A DNA stretch of 64,000 nucleotides from CAZPNX01 sp964518765 (GTDB lineage Bacteria; Edwardsbacteria; AC1; EtOH8). The notes under the pieces are model-generated. The model did not search any database. It was given only the letters and a program-made list of their open reading frames with translations, and was not told the DNA's origin. The position numbers were made by a program, and so were the translations under genes. Numbering within the stretch: the first letter of the stretch is position 1; every line of letters starts with the position of its first letter. The stretch spans positions 36,843 through 100,842 of the forward strand of contig CAZFJC010000008.1 of the NCBI GenBank assembly GCA_964518765.1. Reading direction: 5' to 3'. Below, in pieces: positions 26,016 to 33,635 of the stretch.

Positions 26016-26207
26016 ATGCCCATCCACAAGGACAAGAAGGTGCCCTCGGAGGTGGTGGTGGCCATCGCCTCGGCCATGGGGCGCTACCTGCGTGACGACA
26101 AGCTGGCCTTCCACGTGGTGTCCATCAAGCCGGTTCACCTTAAAGACATCAACGTCTGGGCCCTGGCCGGCCGTCAGAGCAGCATGGTCAATCCGCGTAG
26201 CAAGTAG
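26016..26207 (+). CDS. OadG/decarboxylase gamma-like soluble fragment
   Basis: 63 residues. VPSEVVVAIASAMGRYL and NVWALAGRQSSM match the C-terminal part of OadG-family subunits of sodium-pumping decarboxylases, where the conserved WALAGRQ tail contacts partner subunits. The N-terminal membrane helix of the family is missing. A TTG-initiated extension to 25995 would add only seven residues and no membrane segment. Position between 12S-like and biotin-carrier genes supports a real assembly role. No strong ribosome site is visible. Confidence 0.65.
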   Translation: MPIHKDKKVPSEVVVAIASAMGRYLRDDKLAFHVVSIKPVHLKDINVWALAGRQSSMVNPRSK

Positions 26208-26338
26208 AAACTGTTGTCAACCCGAGATAGCCCCGCGCCCGGCTGGCCGAGGGAGGTCATAAGCAATCAACCTTCAGCCGGTTGGACATGGAGGCATCTC
26301 AGGGCGACAGTCGATCAGCTTTAAAGGATAACGGAGAC

Positions 26339-26734
26339 ATGTCCCGAAAGTACATCGTCAAGGTGAACAACCGGGCCTACGAGGTGGAGGTGGAGGAGGT
26401 CGGCAAGCGGCCGGCCCCGCCGCCGCTGCCGGTGCCCACCGGCCCCAAGAGCGTCTCGGTGACCGTGCCCCAGGTGTCCAGCGCTCCGCCGGGCAAGGCC
26501 CAGGCAGCGGTGCAGGACGGCCGCAAGGTGGTGCCGACGCCCATGACCGGGACCATCATCAAGGTGATGTGCATGGTGGGCCAGGAGGTCAAGGAAGGGG
26601 ATGTCCTTTTGAAGCTGGAGGCCATGAAGATGGAGACCACCCTCTCCACCCCGGTTACCGGCAAGATAGTGGAGATCAAATGCAAGGAGGGGCAGACGGT
26701 GACCGCCGGCGAGCCCCTGGTGGTGCTCCAGTAA
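26339..26734 (+). CDS. biotin carboxyl carrier protein (1.3S-like)
   Basis: 131 residues. Start behind CGGAG at 26332-26336. Short N-terminal beta part (KYIVKVNNRAYEVEVEEVG), a proline/alanine-rich swinging linker at about 28-65, then a biotinyl domain with the EAMKMET motif; the lysine of MKM at about residue 97 is the biotin site. It carries CO2 between the 12S-like and 5S-like active sites. The organisation matches the 1.3S subunit of transcarboxylase. Biotinylation requires a biotin ligase not in this window. Confidence 0.93.
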   Translation: MSRKYIVKVNNRAYEVEVEEVGKRPAPPPLPVPTGPKSVSVTVPQVSSAPPGKAQAAVQDGRKVVPTPMTGTIIKVMCMVGQEVKEGDVLLKLEAMKMETTLSTPVTGKIVEIKCKEGQTVTAGEPLVVLQ

Positions 26735-26754
26735 CCGGAGAGCGTATTAACTTA

Positions 26755-26800
26755 GTAACGTTCAACGTTGCTACGCGGTTACGTTAAACGTTGATACGGG
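26755..26800. repeat. two tandem 23-bp imperfect repeats
   Basis: Copies at 26755-26777 and 26778-26800 match at 19 of 23 positions; each contains AACGTT-like palindromic cores. They occupy the gap directly before the 5S-like gene. Function unknown; could be an operator or a slipped duplication. Confidence 0.6.
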
Positions 26801-26807
26801 AAACAAA

Positions 26808-28373
26808 ATGCCGAAGAAGATAGAGAAAAAGCCAGTAAAAGCGGCCGCCGCCAGAAAGGTTCAGACACGGCCCAGGGTTTCCACGGCGACTCCCAGGGAC
26901 GCAGGCAACCATCTGGTCAACATCACCGAGACCGCCTTCCGCGACGCCCACCAGTCCCTGATCGCCACCCGGATGCGGACCGAGGACATGATCCCCATGA
27001 TCTGGAAGATGGACCAGGTGGGCTACTGGTCGTTCGAGATGTGGGGCGGGGCCACCTTCGACACCATGCTCCGCTTTCTGGACGAGAACCCCTGGGACCG
27101 CATCCGCATCTTCCGCAAGTACACCCAGAAGACCAAGCTGCAGATGCTGCTGCGGGGACAGAACCTGGTAGGCTACAAGCACTACGCCGACGACATCCTG
27201 GAGCGGTTCATCGGCAAGGCGGCCGAGCTGGGGGTGGACGTCTTTAGGGTGTTCGACGCCCTGAACGACATCCGCAACATGGAGAAGGCCATCGTCACCG
27301 CCAAGAAGGAGGGAGCCATCGTCCAGGGGGCCATCAGCTACACCCTGAGCCCGGTGCACTCCATCGACGGCTTCGTCAAGTTTGCCAAGGAACTGAAGGA
27401 CCTGGGCTGCGACATCATCACCATCAAGGACATGGCCGGACTGATCTCCCCGGCCTCGGCCTCGGAGCTGGTCTCCAAACTTAAGGCCGAGGTGGGGCTG
27501 CCGGTCTGCCTGCACTCCCACTGCACCACCGGCATGGCGCCCACCAGCTACTTCGCCGCCGCCCAGGCCGGGGCCGACATTCTGGACTGCGCCATCAGCC
27601 CCTTCGGCTCGGGCACCAGCCAGCCGCCCACCGAGGCCATGGCCGAGATGCTGGAGGGGGCCGGCTTCGCCCTCAAGGTGAACAAGGCTCTCTTCCTTGA
27701 CGTGGCCGAGTACTTCCAGGATATCAAAGACACTGCCTACAGCCACCTGATCACCCCGGTGGCCGAGAGGGTGGACGTCAAGGCCCTGGTCTACCAAGTG
27801 CCGGGCGGGATGCTGACCAACCTGGTCAGCCAGCTGGAGAAGCAGAACGCCCTGGACAAGTTCGACGCGGTGCTGCAGGAGATACCCAAGGTGCGCCAGG
27901 AGCTGGGCTACGTGCCGCTGGTGACGCCCACCTCGCAGATAGTAGGCACCCAGGCCACGGTCAATGTGCTCTCGGGCGAGCGCTACAAGATAATCATCCA
28001 GGAGGTAAAGGACCTATGCCGCGGCCTCTACGGCCGGACGCCGGCTCCCATCGACCCGGCGGTCATCAATAAGGCCATCGGCGACGAGAAGCCCATTACC
28101 GACCGGCCGGCCAACCACATCCCGCCGGAGTGGGGGAAGGCCCGGAAGGAAATGGAGGGCATCTCGGACAGGGAGGAGGACATCCTTTCCTATGCCTTGT
28201 ACCCGGCGGTGGCCAAACAGTACTTCGAGGCCCAGAAGGACCCGCTCAAGAAGAAGGCCAGACAGGACGCCATCAAGGCCGGCACGGTGACGCCCGAGGG
28301 CCATCCCCAGAGGCGCTTCGTGATGAGCGTCGACGGCGAGGACTACGAGGTCGGAGTGACGGAGATCGAATAA
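26808..28373 (+). CDS. transcarboxylase 5S-like / pyruvate carboxylase subunit B-like carboxyltransferase
   Basis: 521 residues. A charged, alanine-rich N-terminal tail (~35 residues) precedes an HMGL-like TIM barrel and a PYC/OADA conserved C-terminal domain. Metal ligand segments FRDAHQS and LHSHCTTG and the carbamylated-lysine segment TIKDMAG are intact, so it should transfer CO2 from carboxybiotin to pyruvate, giving oxaloacetate, or the reverse. Unlike OadA it has no C-terminal biotinyl domain; that is encoded separately at 26339. The whole layout matches Propionibacterium transcarboxylase 5S, including the closing SYALYPAVAKQYFE and VDGEDYEVGVTEI segments. Confidence 0.93.
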   Translation: MPKKIEKKPVKAAAARKVQTRPRVSTATPRDAGNHLVNITETAFRDAHQSLIATRMRTEDMIPMIWKMDQVGYWSFEMWGGATFDTMLRFLDENPWDRIRIFRKYTQKTKLQMLLRGQNLVGYKHYADDILERFIGKAAELGVDVFRVFDALNDIRNMEKAIVTAKKEGAIVQGAISYTLSPVHSIDGFVKFAKELKDLGCDIITIKDMAGLISPASASELVSKLKAEVGLPVCLHSHCTTGMAPTSYFAAAQAGADILDCAISPFGSGTSQPPTEAMAEMLEGAGFALKVNKALFLDVAEYFQDIKDTAYSHLITPVAERVDVKALVYQVPGGMLTNLVSQLEKQNALDKFDAVLQEIPKVRQELGYVPLVTPTSQIVGTQATVNVLSGERYKIIIQEVKDLCRGLYGRTPAPIDPAVINKAIGDEKPITDRPANHIPPEWGKARKEMEGISDREEDILSYALYPAVAKQYFEAQKDPLKKKARQDAIKAGTVTPEGHPQRRFVMSVDGEDYEVGVTEIE

Positions 28374-28405
28374 ATCAGAAGCCATAAATCAAAAGGCAGA
28401 AAATC

Positions 28406-28765
28406 ATGGACAAGAAAGCAGATATCGGCAACAGCCCGATGAACACCCTGCTGGGCAAGGGATCCCATTTCAACGGCTTCCTAAAGGTTGAAGGAGGTTT
28501 GCGGGTCGACGGCGAAATAGAGGGGCAGATTGAGGCCACCGGAACCTTAGTCGTTGGCAAAGAAGGGATTGTGAAGGCGGAGATCAAGGCCAAGGACGCC
28601 ATCGTCGGAGGTAAGATATTTGGCAACCTCAATATTGCCAACAAGATAGAACTTCAAAGCGGCTCATCGGTCCACGGCGACATCAGGTCCAGGGGCTTGA
28701 TTATTGATAATGATGTCTTTTTTGAGGGAAAGTCGGCCATGGGGGACAAGGAAACCCATAAGTAA
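28406..28765 (+). CDS. bactofilin
   Basis: 119 residues of the bactofilin (polymer-forming, DUF583) family. A short flexible N-terminus (through GNSPMNTLLGKG) leads into a right-handed beta-helix with glycine-spaced repeats (VEGGLRVDGEIEGQIEATGTL, KEGIVKAEIKAKDAIVGG) and a short charged tail. Bactofilins polymerise without nucleotide into cytoskeletal filaments that position cell-wall or motility machines. It follows the 5S gene by 32 bases and is closed by a strong terminator, so it may be a read-through tail of the transcarboxylase transcript. Confidence 0.92.
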   Translation: MDKKADIGNSPMNTLLGKGSHFNGFLKVEGGLRVDGEIEGQIEATGTLVVGKEGIVKAEIKAKDAIVGGKIFGNLNIANKIELQSGSSVHGDIRSRGLIIDNDVFFEGKSAMGDKETHK

Positions 28766-28782
28766 AAGATATACAAAGAATT

Positions 28783-28815
28783 AACGGATTGAAACCAACA
28801 ATCCGTTTTTTTTTT
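28783..28815 (+). terminator. intrinsic terminator after bactofilin
   Basis: 9-bp stem AACGGATTG / CAATCCGTT with a 7-base loop, followed by an uninterrupted T-run to 28815. Confidence 0.95.
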
Positions 28816-28823
28816 GCACCCCA

Positions 28824-28844
28824 CTTGACAATAAGACACTCAAG
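28824..28844. promoter_or_regulatory. HAIR operator (HspR binding site)
   Basis: CTTGACA-N7-ACTCAAG. The HspR-associated inverted repeat consensus is CTTGAGT-N7-ACTCAAG, so the right arm is perfect and the left has two changes that coincide with making the -35 TTGACA. Bound HspR would cover the -35 box and spacer and block RNA polymerase. The hspR gene is the second gene of this operon. Confidence 0.85.
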
Positions 28845-28853
28845 TGTTATAAT
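28825..28853 (+). promoter_or_regulatory. consensus promoter of hsp20-hspR-degP
   Basis: TTGACA (28825-28830), 17-base spacer, TATAAT (28848-28853): a perfect sigma-70 consensus embedded in the HAIR element, as expected for a strong promoter held off by a repressor. Confidence 0.93.
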
Positions 28854-28910
28854 AATAATGACAACAAGGGAAACAAACAAATAAAACAAACGTAATATAA
28901 GGAGAGGGCC

Positions 28911-29363
28911 ATGAAGCACGAGATCCAGAAATGGGAGCCGTTCCGCGAGCTCTCCGGTTTCCAGGACGAGATGAACCAGCTTTTCGAGGACTTCTTCGGT
29001 CGGTTGCCAAGCCGCCGCATGTTCGCCGAGGGCTTTTGGGCGCCACTGATGGACATCGAGGAGACCAAGGACGAAATCCTGGTCAAAGCCGAGCTGCCGG
29101 GCATGAGGAAGGAGGATGTAAAAATCCAGATCAACAACGACGTCCTTTCCATTACCGGGGAGCGCAAGCGGGAGGAGGAGACCCGGGACAAGACCTTTCA
29201 CCGCATCGAACGGGCCTACGGCAAGTTCCAGAGGATGATCCGCCTGCCGGCAGAGGTCGACCCCGCCAAGGTTAAGGCCACCTACGAGAACGGGGTGCTG
29301 ACCATCAAACTGCCCAAGAGCGAGCAGGCCAAGCCTAAGGAGATCGCCATCGAGGTCAAGTAA
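28911..29363 (+). CDS. Hsp20/alpha-crystallin small heat-shock protein
   Basis: 150 residues. AAGGAG at 28899-28904 precedes the ATG. The N-terminal arm (WEPFRELSGFQDEMNQLFEDFFG) is typical of class A bacterial sHSPs; the alpha-crystallin domain covers about 40-140 (DIEETKDEILVKAELPGM, NGVLTIKLPK), and the C-terminal tail carries an IAIEV anchor-like segment. It is an ATP-independent holdase for unfolding proteins. First gene of the HspR-controlled operon. Confidence 0.96.
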   Translation: MKHEIQKWEPFRELSGFQDEMNQLFEDFFGRLPSRRMFAEGFWAPLMDIEETKDEILVKAELPGMRKEDVKIQINNDVLSITGERKREEETRDKTFHRIERAYGKFQRMIRLPAEVDPAKVKATYENGVLTIKLPKSEQAKPKEIAIEVK

Positions 29364-29387
29364 TCAGCAAAGCTCAAATCTCAAAAT

Positions 29388-29434
29388 TCAAAATCCAAGG
29401 CTCAAGGAAACGAGTTTTGGATTTTGGATTTTGA
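29388..29434. repeat. AT-rich inverted repeat between hsp20 and hspR
   Basis: TCAAAATCCAA (29388-29398) and TTGGATTTTGA (29424-29434) are perfect 11-base inverted repeats with a 25-base loop, followed by extra TTTGGATT units. In RNA this could form a hairpin that reduces hspR and degP expression relative to hsp20; hspR also has no good ribosome site. Confidence 0.65.
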
Positions 29435-29450
29435 AGTTTGGATTTAAGAA

Positions 29451-29795
29451 ATGGCTTTCAGGCCCGAACCCGACGAGCCCCTCTACCCCATCAGCGTGGT
29501 GGCCAGGATGCTCCACCTGCACGAGCAGACCCTGCGAATGTACGAGCGCCATGGCTTCCTGACGCCGGCCCGGGTGAGCGGCAAGAACCGCCTCTACTCC
29601 CAGAGGGACGTCCAGACTATCGAGTCCATCGTCTACCTGGTGAGGGAGCGGCACCTCAACCTGGCCGGGGTGCGCATGGTGCTGGAGATGGTCAACGACC
29701 CCCTGGGACAGGTGGAGCGGATACGCGTAGAAATGAATCAACCATACAGAAAAGAAAACGCAAAGACAGGGGACGAAGATGAGGAGAGCGATTGA
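29451..29795 (+). CDS. hspR: HspR, MerR-family heat-shock repressor
   Basis: 114 residues. An N-terminal winged helix (PLYPISVVARMLHLHEQTLRMYERHGFLTPAR) matches HspR, followed by a short dimer helix (RHLNLAGVRMVLEMVND) and a charged tail. HspR works with DnaK as co-repressor and binds HAIR sites; a HAIR element overlaps the promoter of its own operon at 28824-28844. Its 3' end overlaps degP by 17 bases. The placement with hsp20 and degP instead of dnaK-grpE-dnaJ is notable. Confidence 0.93.
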   Translation: MAFRPEPDEPLYPISVVARMLHLHEQTLRMYERHGFLTPARVSGKNRLYSQRDVQTIESIVYLVRERHLNLAGVRMVLEMVNDPLGQVERIRVEMNQPYRKENAKTGDEDEESD

Positions 29796-31269
29796 GCGGA
29801 GGGGCAACGAATGGGGACGCGCCGCGGCCGTGGGCCTGTCCGGGCTGCTGGCCGGAGTCATCCTGGCCTCGGGCCTCAACTGGACGGCCTGTGCCCGGGC
29901 CGAGAAGCCGCAGACCGAGGCGGCCGCCATTAACCCCGCCTTCCAGAGCCCGTTCGTGGCCGTGGCCCGTAAGGTTGGTCCGGCGGTGGTCAACATCCGC
30001 ACCCGAAAGGTGGTTGAGGCCCGGGGCTACGATATCCAGAGCCCGTTCGACGATTTCTTTCGCGAGTTCTTCGGCGAGACGCCGCGCCGCGAGGCCCCCA
30101 AACGCAACATCGAGGGCCAAGGGTCGGGCTTCATCTTCGATCGAAAGGGACTGATACTGACCAACAACCATGTGGTGGCCGGCGGCGGCGAGCTGACGGT
30201 CAAGCTCTCGGACGACCGAGAGCTGAAGGCCGAGGTGGTGGGGGCCGACCCCCGGACCGACGTGGCGGTCATCCGGCTCAAGGACCTGAAGAAGGACCTA
30301 CCTGATTCCGAGGTGGCCGAACTGGGGGATTCGGATGACATCGAGGTGGGCGACTACGCCATCGCCATCGGCAACCCTTTCGGCCTGGAGCGTTCTGTCA
30401 CCCAGGGCATCGTCTCTTTTAAAGGCCGTAGCGGCCTGCCCATCGCCGGGGGCGGGCCGGTCTACCAGGACTTCATCCAAACCGACGCCTCCATCAACTA
30501 CGGCAACTCCGGCGGGCCGCTGGTCAACATCCGGGGCCAGGTGATCGGCATCAACACCGCCATCAACCCGGCCGGCCAGGGCATCGGCTTCGCCATTCCC
30601 ATCAACATGGCGCGCAAGGTGGCCGACCAGTTGGTGGACAAGGGCAAGGTGGTGCGCGGCTATCTGGGGGTGGTGCCCCAGGAGGTCACCCCGGACCTGG
30701 CCGAGGGCCTGGGCCTCAAGGACGGGGGCGGCGGGGTGATCGTGGCCAGCGTCCAGGACGACAGCCCGGCCAGCCAGGCCGGGGTGGAGCAGGGAGACGT
30801 CATCGTGCGTTTCGACGGCCGCGAGGTCAGGGGCGTGGACAAGTTCCGCCAGATGGTGGCCGAGACCAAGGTTGGATCCAAGGTGGAGCTGGTGGTCGTC
30901 CGCAACAAAAAGGAGATTAAGCTTAGGGCCGTCATCGGAGAGCTGCCCGATGAGTCTGCCGCTAAGGTTGGGCCCACCCAGGAGGACAAACCGTGGCTGG
31001 GGATCAAGAGGGTGCTGGCGGCAAACTCGGCCGAGGCCCATCAGATGGGGATCCGCGAGAAGCAGGGGGTGGTCATCCGCGAGTTGGAGCCAGGATCTCC
31101 GGCCGACGAGGCTGGCCTGAGGGCCGGGGATGTCATCAAGAAGATAGACGATAGAGCGGTTCGCGGACTGGACGACTACCTGGCGGCAGCCAAGTCCGGA
31201 GGCGCCAGGACCCGGGTGCTGCTCATCAAGCGCGGCGATAACATGTACTTCGTGGCGGTCAAACCCTGA
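29779..31269 (+). CDS. degP: DegP/HtrA-family periplasmic serine protease
   Basis: 496 residues. An N-terminal hydrophobic segment (AAAVGLSGLLAGVILASGL) serves as signal or anchor. The trypsin-like S1C domain holds the catalytic triad in LTNNHVV, RTDVAV and GNSGGP. Two PDZ domains follow, at about 285-375 and 405-490 (VRGYLGVVPQEV; PWLGIKRVLAA). It degrades and refolds misfolded envelope proteins. The Q-linker typical of DegP (family LA loop) is represented by the acidic/basic stretch DDFFREFFGETPRRE. Co-transcription with hsp20 and hspR puts envelope proteolysis under HspR control. Confidence 0.95.
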   Translation: MRRAIERRGNEWGRAAAVGLSGLLAGVILASGLNWTACARAEKPQTEAAAINPAFQSPFVAVARKVGPAVVNIRTRKVVEARGYDIQSPFDDFFREFFGETPRREAPKRNIEGQGSGFIFDRKGLILTNNHVVAGGGELTVKLSDDRELKAEVVGADPRTDVAVIRLKDLKKDLPDSEVAELGDSDDIEVGDYAIAIGNPFGLERSVTQGIVSFKGRSGLPIAGGGPVYQDFIQTDASINYGNSGGPLVNIRGQVIGINTAINPAGQGIGFAIPINMARKVADQLVDKGKVVRGYLGVVPQEVTPDLAEGLGLKDGGGGVIVASVQDDSPASQAGVEQGDVIVRFDGREVRGVDKFRQMVAETKVGSKVELVVVRNKKEIKLRAVIGELPDESAAKVGPTQEDKPWLGIKRVLAANSAEAHQMGIREKQGVVIRELEPGSPADEAGLRAGDVIKKIDDRAVRGLDDYLAAAKSGGARTRVLLIKRGDNMYFVAVKP

Positions 31270-31271
31270 CC

Positions 31272-31299
31272 TGATTATACCGGTCACCGGTGATTATAC
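31272..31299. promoter_or_regulatory. direct repeats flanking a palindrome before the sigma factor gene
   Basis: TGATTATAC occurs at 31272-31280 and again at 31291-31299, separated exactly by CGGTCACCGG, which has CCGGT/ACCGG symmetry across its junction. This is the only notable structure in the gap between degP and the sigma gene and may be a control site. Confidence 0.4.
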
Positions 31300-31345
31300 G
31301 AATTGGATTTTGCCTAATCAGCCACTAACAGCGCAATCAAAAAAG

Positions 31346-32212
31346 ATGATAGAGCACAACTTCAGCCCCACGGCCACCGACGAACCGTCGCTGGACATCT
31401 ACCTCCGGGAGATCGGCCGCTACAAACTATTGACTGCGGCCCAGGAGCGTGACCTGGCGGCCAGGGCCAAGGCGGGGGATCGGGAGGCCATGGACCACCT
31501 GACCGAGGCCAACCTCCGCTTCGTGGTCTCCATAGCCAAAGAGTTCCAGCACCGGGGCCTCTCCCTGGCCGACCTCATCAATGAAGGCAACGTCGGCCTG
31601 CTGCGGGCAGTGCAGCACTTCGACGCCTCGCGGGGGTGCCGCTTCTCCACCTACGCTCTATGGTGGATACGCCAGGCCATCCTCAAGGCGCTGGCCCAGC
31701 AGACCCGGACCATCCGCCTGCCCATGAACCGGATCGACAAGCTGAACAGGATATACAAGGCGGCCCAGGAGCTGCGCTCCGACCCCAAGGCCGGCGGGGC
31801 CAGCCCCTCGCTCTACAAGATCTCCAAGGCCACCAGGATCCCGGTGGAGGAGATCCAGGACCTGCTGGGCAACAGCGCCACCCAGGTGTCGCTGGACGCG
31901 CCTATGTCCGAGGACGGCGAGCGCCGGCTGGTGGAGACCATGGAGGACCCCGGGTCCCTGTCACCCGACAGGGCGCTGATGGATAAGTCCCTGACCCACG
32001 ACATCAAGGCGGCCCTCTCGGTGCTTACCCCGCGGGAGGAGAAGGTGCTTCGCATGTACTACGGCCTGGACAACAGCCCGGAGGGGACGTTGGACTCCAT
32101 CGGCCAGAAGCTGAGCATCTCGCGGGAGAGGGTCAGGCAGATACGGGACCGGGCGCTGAAGAAGGTCAAGATGGCTACCCAGAGCGGCAGGCTGAGGGCG
32201 TATTTGGACTAA
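31346..32212 (+). CDS. rpoD: RpoD/SigA-like primary-type sigma factor (short form)
   Basis: 288 residues from the ATG at 31346; a TTG at 31310 would give 300. Region 1.2 begins DIYLREIGRYKLLT, region 2 is complete (ANLRFVVSIAKEFQHRGL, DLINEGNVGLLRAV, FSTYALWWIRQAI), then regions 3 and 4.2 (LSISRERVRQIRDRALKKV). There is no region 1.1 or long non-conserved insert, a size typical of primary sigma factors in Bacteroidetes and relatives, although a group 2 sigma cannot be excluded. The TTGACA/TATAAT promoters throughout the window agree with a housekeeping sigma. No clear ribosome site. Confidence 0.85.
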   Translation: MIEHNFSPTATDEPSLDIYLREIGRYKLLTAAQERDLAARAKAGDREAMDHLTEANLRFVVSIAKEFQHRGLSLADLINEGNVGLLRAVQHFDASRGCRFSTYALWWIRQAILKALAQQTRTIRLPMNRIDKLNRIYKAAQELRSDPKAGGASPSLYKISKATRIPVEEIQDLLGNSATQVSLDAPMSEDGERRLVETMEDPGSLSPDRALMDKSLTHDIKAALSVLTPREEKVLRMYYGLDNSPEGTLDSIGQKLSISRERVRQIRDRALKKVKMATQSGRLRAYLD

Positions 32213-32258
32213 ACCTTTAACCGCGGATCAGCGCGGATACACGCTGATATCAATAGCA

Positions 32259-32280
32259 AGCCCCGCCTTTGAGCGGGGCT
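32259..32280. terminator. bidirectional terminator between sigma factor and hydrolase genes
   Basis: 8-bp stem AGCCCCGC / GCGGGGCT with CTTTGA loop; convergent genes end on both sides. Just upstream, GCGGATcagcGCGGAT repeats resemble the dispersed CACGGAT family. Confidence 0.75.
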
Positions 32281-32305
32281 AACTATTTCTGATCCAAGAC
32301 TACCT

Positions 32306-33088
32306 TTAGCGAAGCCAGAGGGTGAAATCCTTTAGCTCCTTGGCATAGGCCCCTAAGTAATCCTGGGGGACATGGAGGTGGTCCTCGTCGGGAATGACCA
32401 CTAGCCTCTTGGGCTCCCTGGCCGTCCGGAAAAGCTCCCGTCCGTGCCAGAGCGGTATGGTGCGATCTGAATCTCCGTGGATGACCAGCACCGGGCATCG
32501 GACCCGGCCGATCTTCCGGATGCTGTTGAACTTGTCGAAGGGAAGCATGGGGATGCGGGTCATCACCCGGAAGACGGAGACGAAGGAGCTCTCTATCACC
32601 AGCCCACCAAGCTTTCTACGCGAAGCCAGGTCCACCGCCACCGCGCCGCCCAGGGACTGGCCGAAGGCGACTATCCGCTCGGGCGGGACCTTGAGGCTGT
32701 CGGTCAGATAACCATAGGCGGCGTCGATGTCGGCGTAAAGCGCCCTTTCCGAGGGCCGGCCCTGGCTCGAACCGTAACCATGATAATCATAAGCGAACAC
32801 CGAGAAGCCTAGTTCCCTCAACCATAATTGGAACTGATAGCTGTTGCCCAGGCTGGAGGCGTTGCCGTAGCTGAAGAGGACAGTGTGGCGGGCGGTATCG
32901 TTCTTCAGGTAGGCGGCGGAGATGAGGGCGCCGTCAGATGTCCTAATACGGAACACGCCCGGGGGCTCGGGGCCGCGTGAGTACTCGGGGTGGAAGATCA
33001 TGGTATCCGAGGCCAGCCAGGCGTAGGCGGCCAGCAGGAGGTAGAGGAGGGCCAGGGTGAGCAGGATCTTCAGGAGAAGGGAAAGCAT
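32306..33088 (-). CDS. membrane-anchored alpha/beta hydrolase (ABHD13/Bem46-like)
   Basis: 260 residues. A single N-terminal hydrophobic anchor (LLKILLTLALLYLLLAAYAWL) is followed by an alpha/beta-hydrolase fold: oxyanion region YGNASSLG, nucleophile elbow GQSLGG at about 140, acid HGDSDRT, and histidine in PDEDHLHV. Family enzymes are serine hydrolases or thioesterases of unknown substrate. It lies last in a minus-strand run that begins at polX, 33 bases downstream of the macrodomain gene. Confidence 0.85.
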   Translation of the reverse strand: MLSLLLKILLTLALLYLLLAAYAWLASDTMIFHPEYSRGPEPPGVFRIRTSDGALISAAYLKNDTARHTVLFSYGNASSLGNSYQFQLWLRELGFSVFAYDYHGYGSSQGRPSERALYADIDAAYGYLTDSLKVPPERIVAFGQSLGGAVAVDLASRRKLGGLVIESSFVSVFRVMTRIPMLPFDKFNSIRKIGRVRCPVLVIHGDSDRTIPLWHGRELFRTAREPKRLVVIPDEDHLHVPQDYLGAYAKELKDFTLWLR

Positions 33089-33121
33089 CGATCGCGGCAG
33101 CAGATAAAAACGTGGATCTAC

Positions 33122-33635
33122 TTAGGGGAGTCTTTCTTTTCGGGCCTTCAGGTAAGCCTCGAAGGTCCTATCGTCGAAGCACACGAATATCACTCTGCCT
33201 ATGCCTGGATGTTCTTTGGCGGATTCCTCCGTCTCTTTAAGCGCTATCCGGCAGGCCTGGTCCACCGGGTAGCCGAAGGCTCCGGTGGATATCGAGGGAA
33301 AGGCGATGGTCTTTATGCCGTTTTCCTCCGCCAGGGAGAACACGCTGCGGTAGCAATTGGCCAGGAGCTTCACCCTTCGCGCCCCCGCGCCACACCGGGC
33401 CCACGGTGTGGATCACGTGTCTGGCGGGGAGCCGGTGGCCCTTGGTGATTTTGGCCTCGCCTGTCCGGCAGCCGCCCAGCAGGGCGCACTCGGCCAGCAG
33501 GCCGGGCCCGGCCGCCCGGTGGATGGCCCCGTCCACGCCCCCGCCGCCGAGGAGCGTCCGGTTGGCGGCGTTGACGATGGCGTCGACGGCCAGTCTGGTG
33601 ATGTCGCCCTTGGCAATTTCGATCACCGCAGCCAT
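33122..33635 (-). pseudogene. macrodomain (ADP-ribose hydrolase-like) gene with a frameshift
   Basis: Two overlapping frames together encode one macrodomain. The first (from ATG 33635) has IAKGDITRLAVDAIVNAAN, GGGGVDGAIHRAAG and HVIHTVGPVWRGG. The second supplies LLANCYRSVFSLAEENGI, FPSISTGAFGYP and the C-terminal helices. The frames meet at a run of five C (five G on the coding strand) at 33382-33386; removing one base restores an uninterrupted protein of about 170 residues. ADP-ribose-binding residues are present in both halves. Either a real disabling indel, or a sequencing error in a homopolymer. The start overlaps the stop of the upstream methyltransferase gene. Confidence 0.8.

Noticed and set aside
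26755..26800. CRISPR array
   Set aside because: Only two adjacent imperfect copies without spacers and no cas genes in the window.
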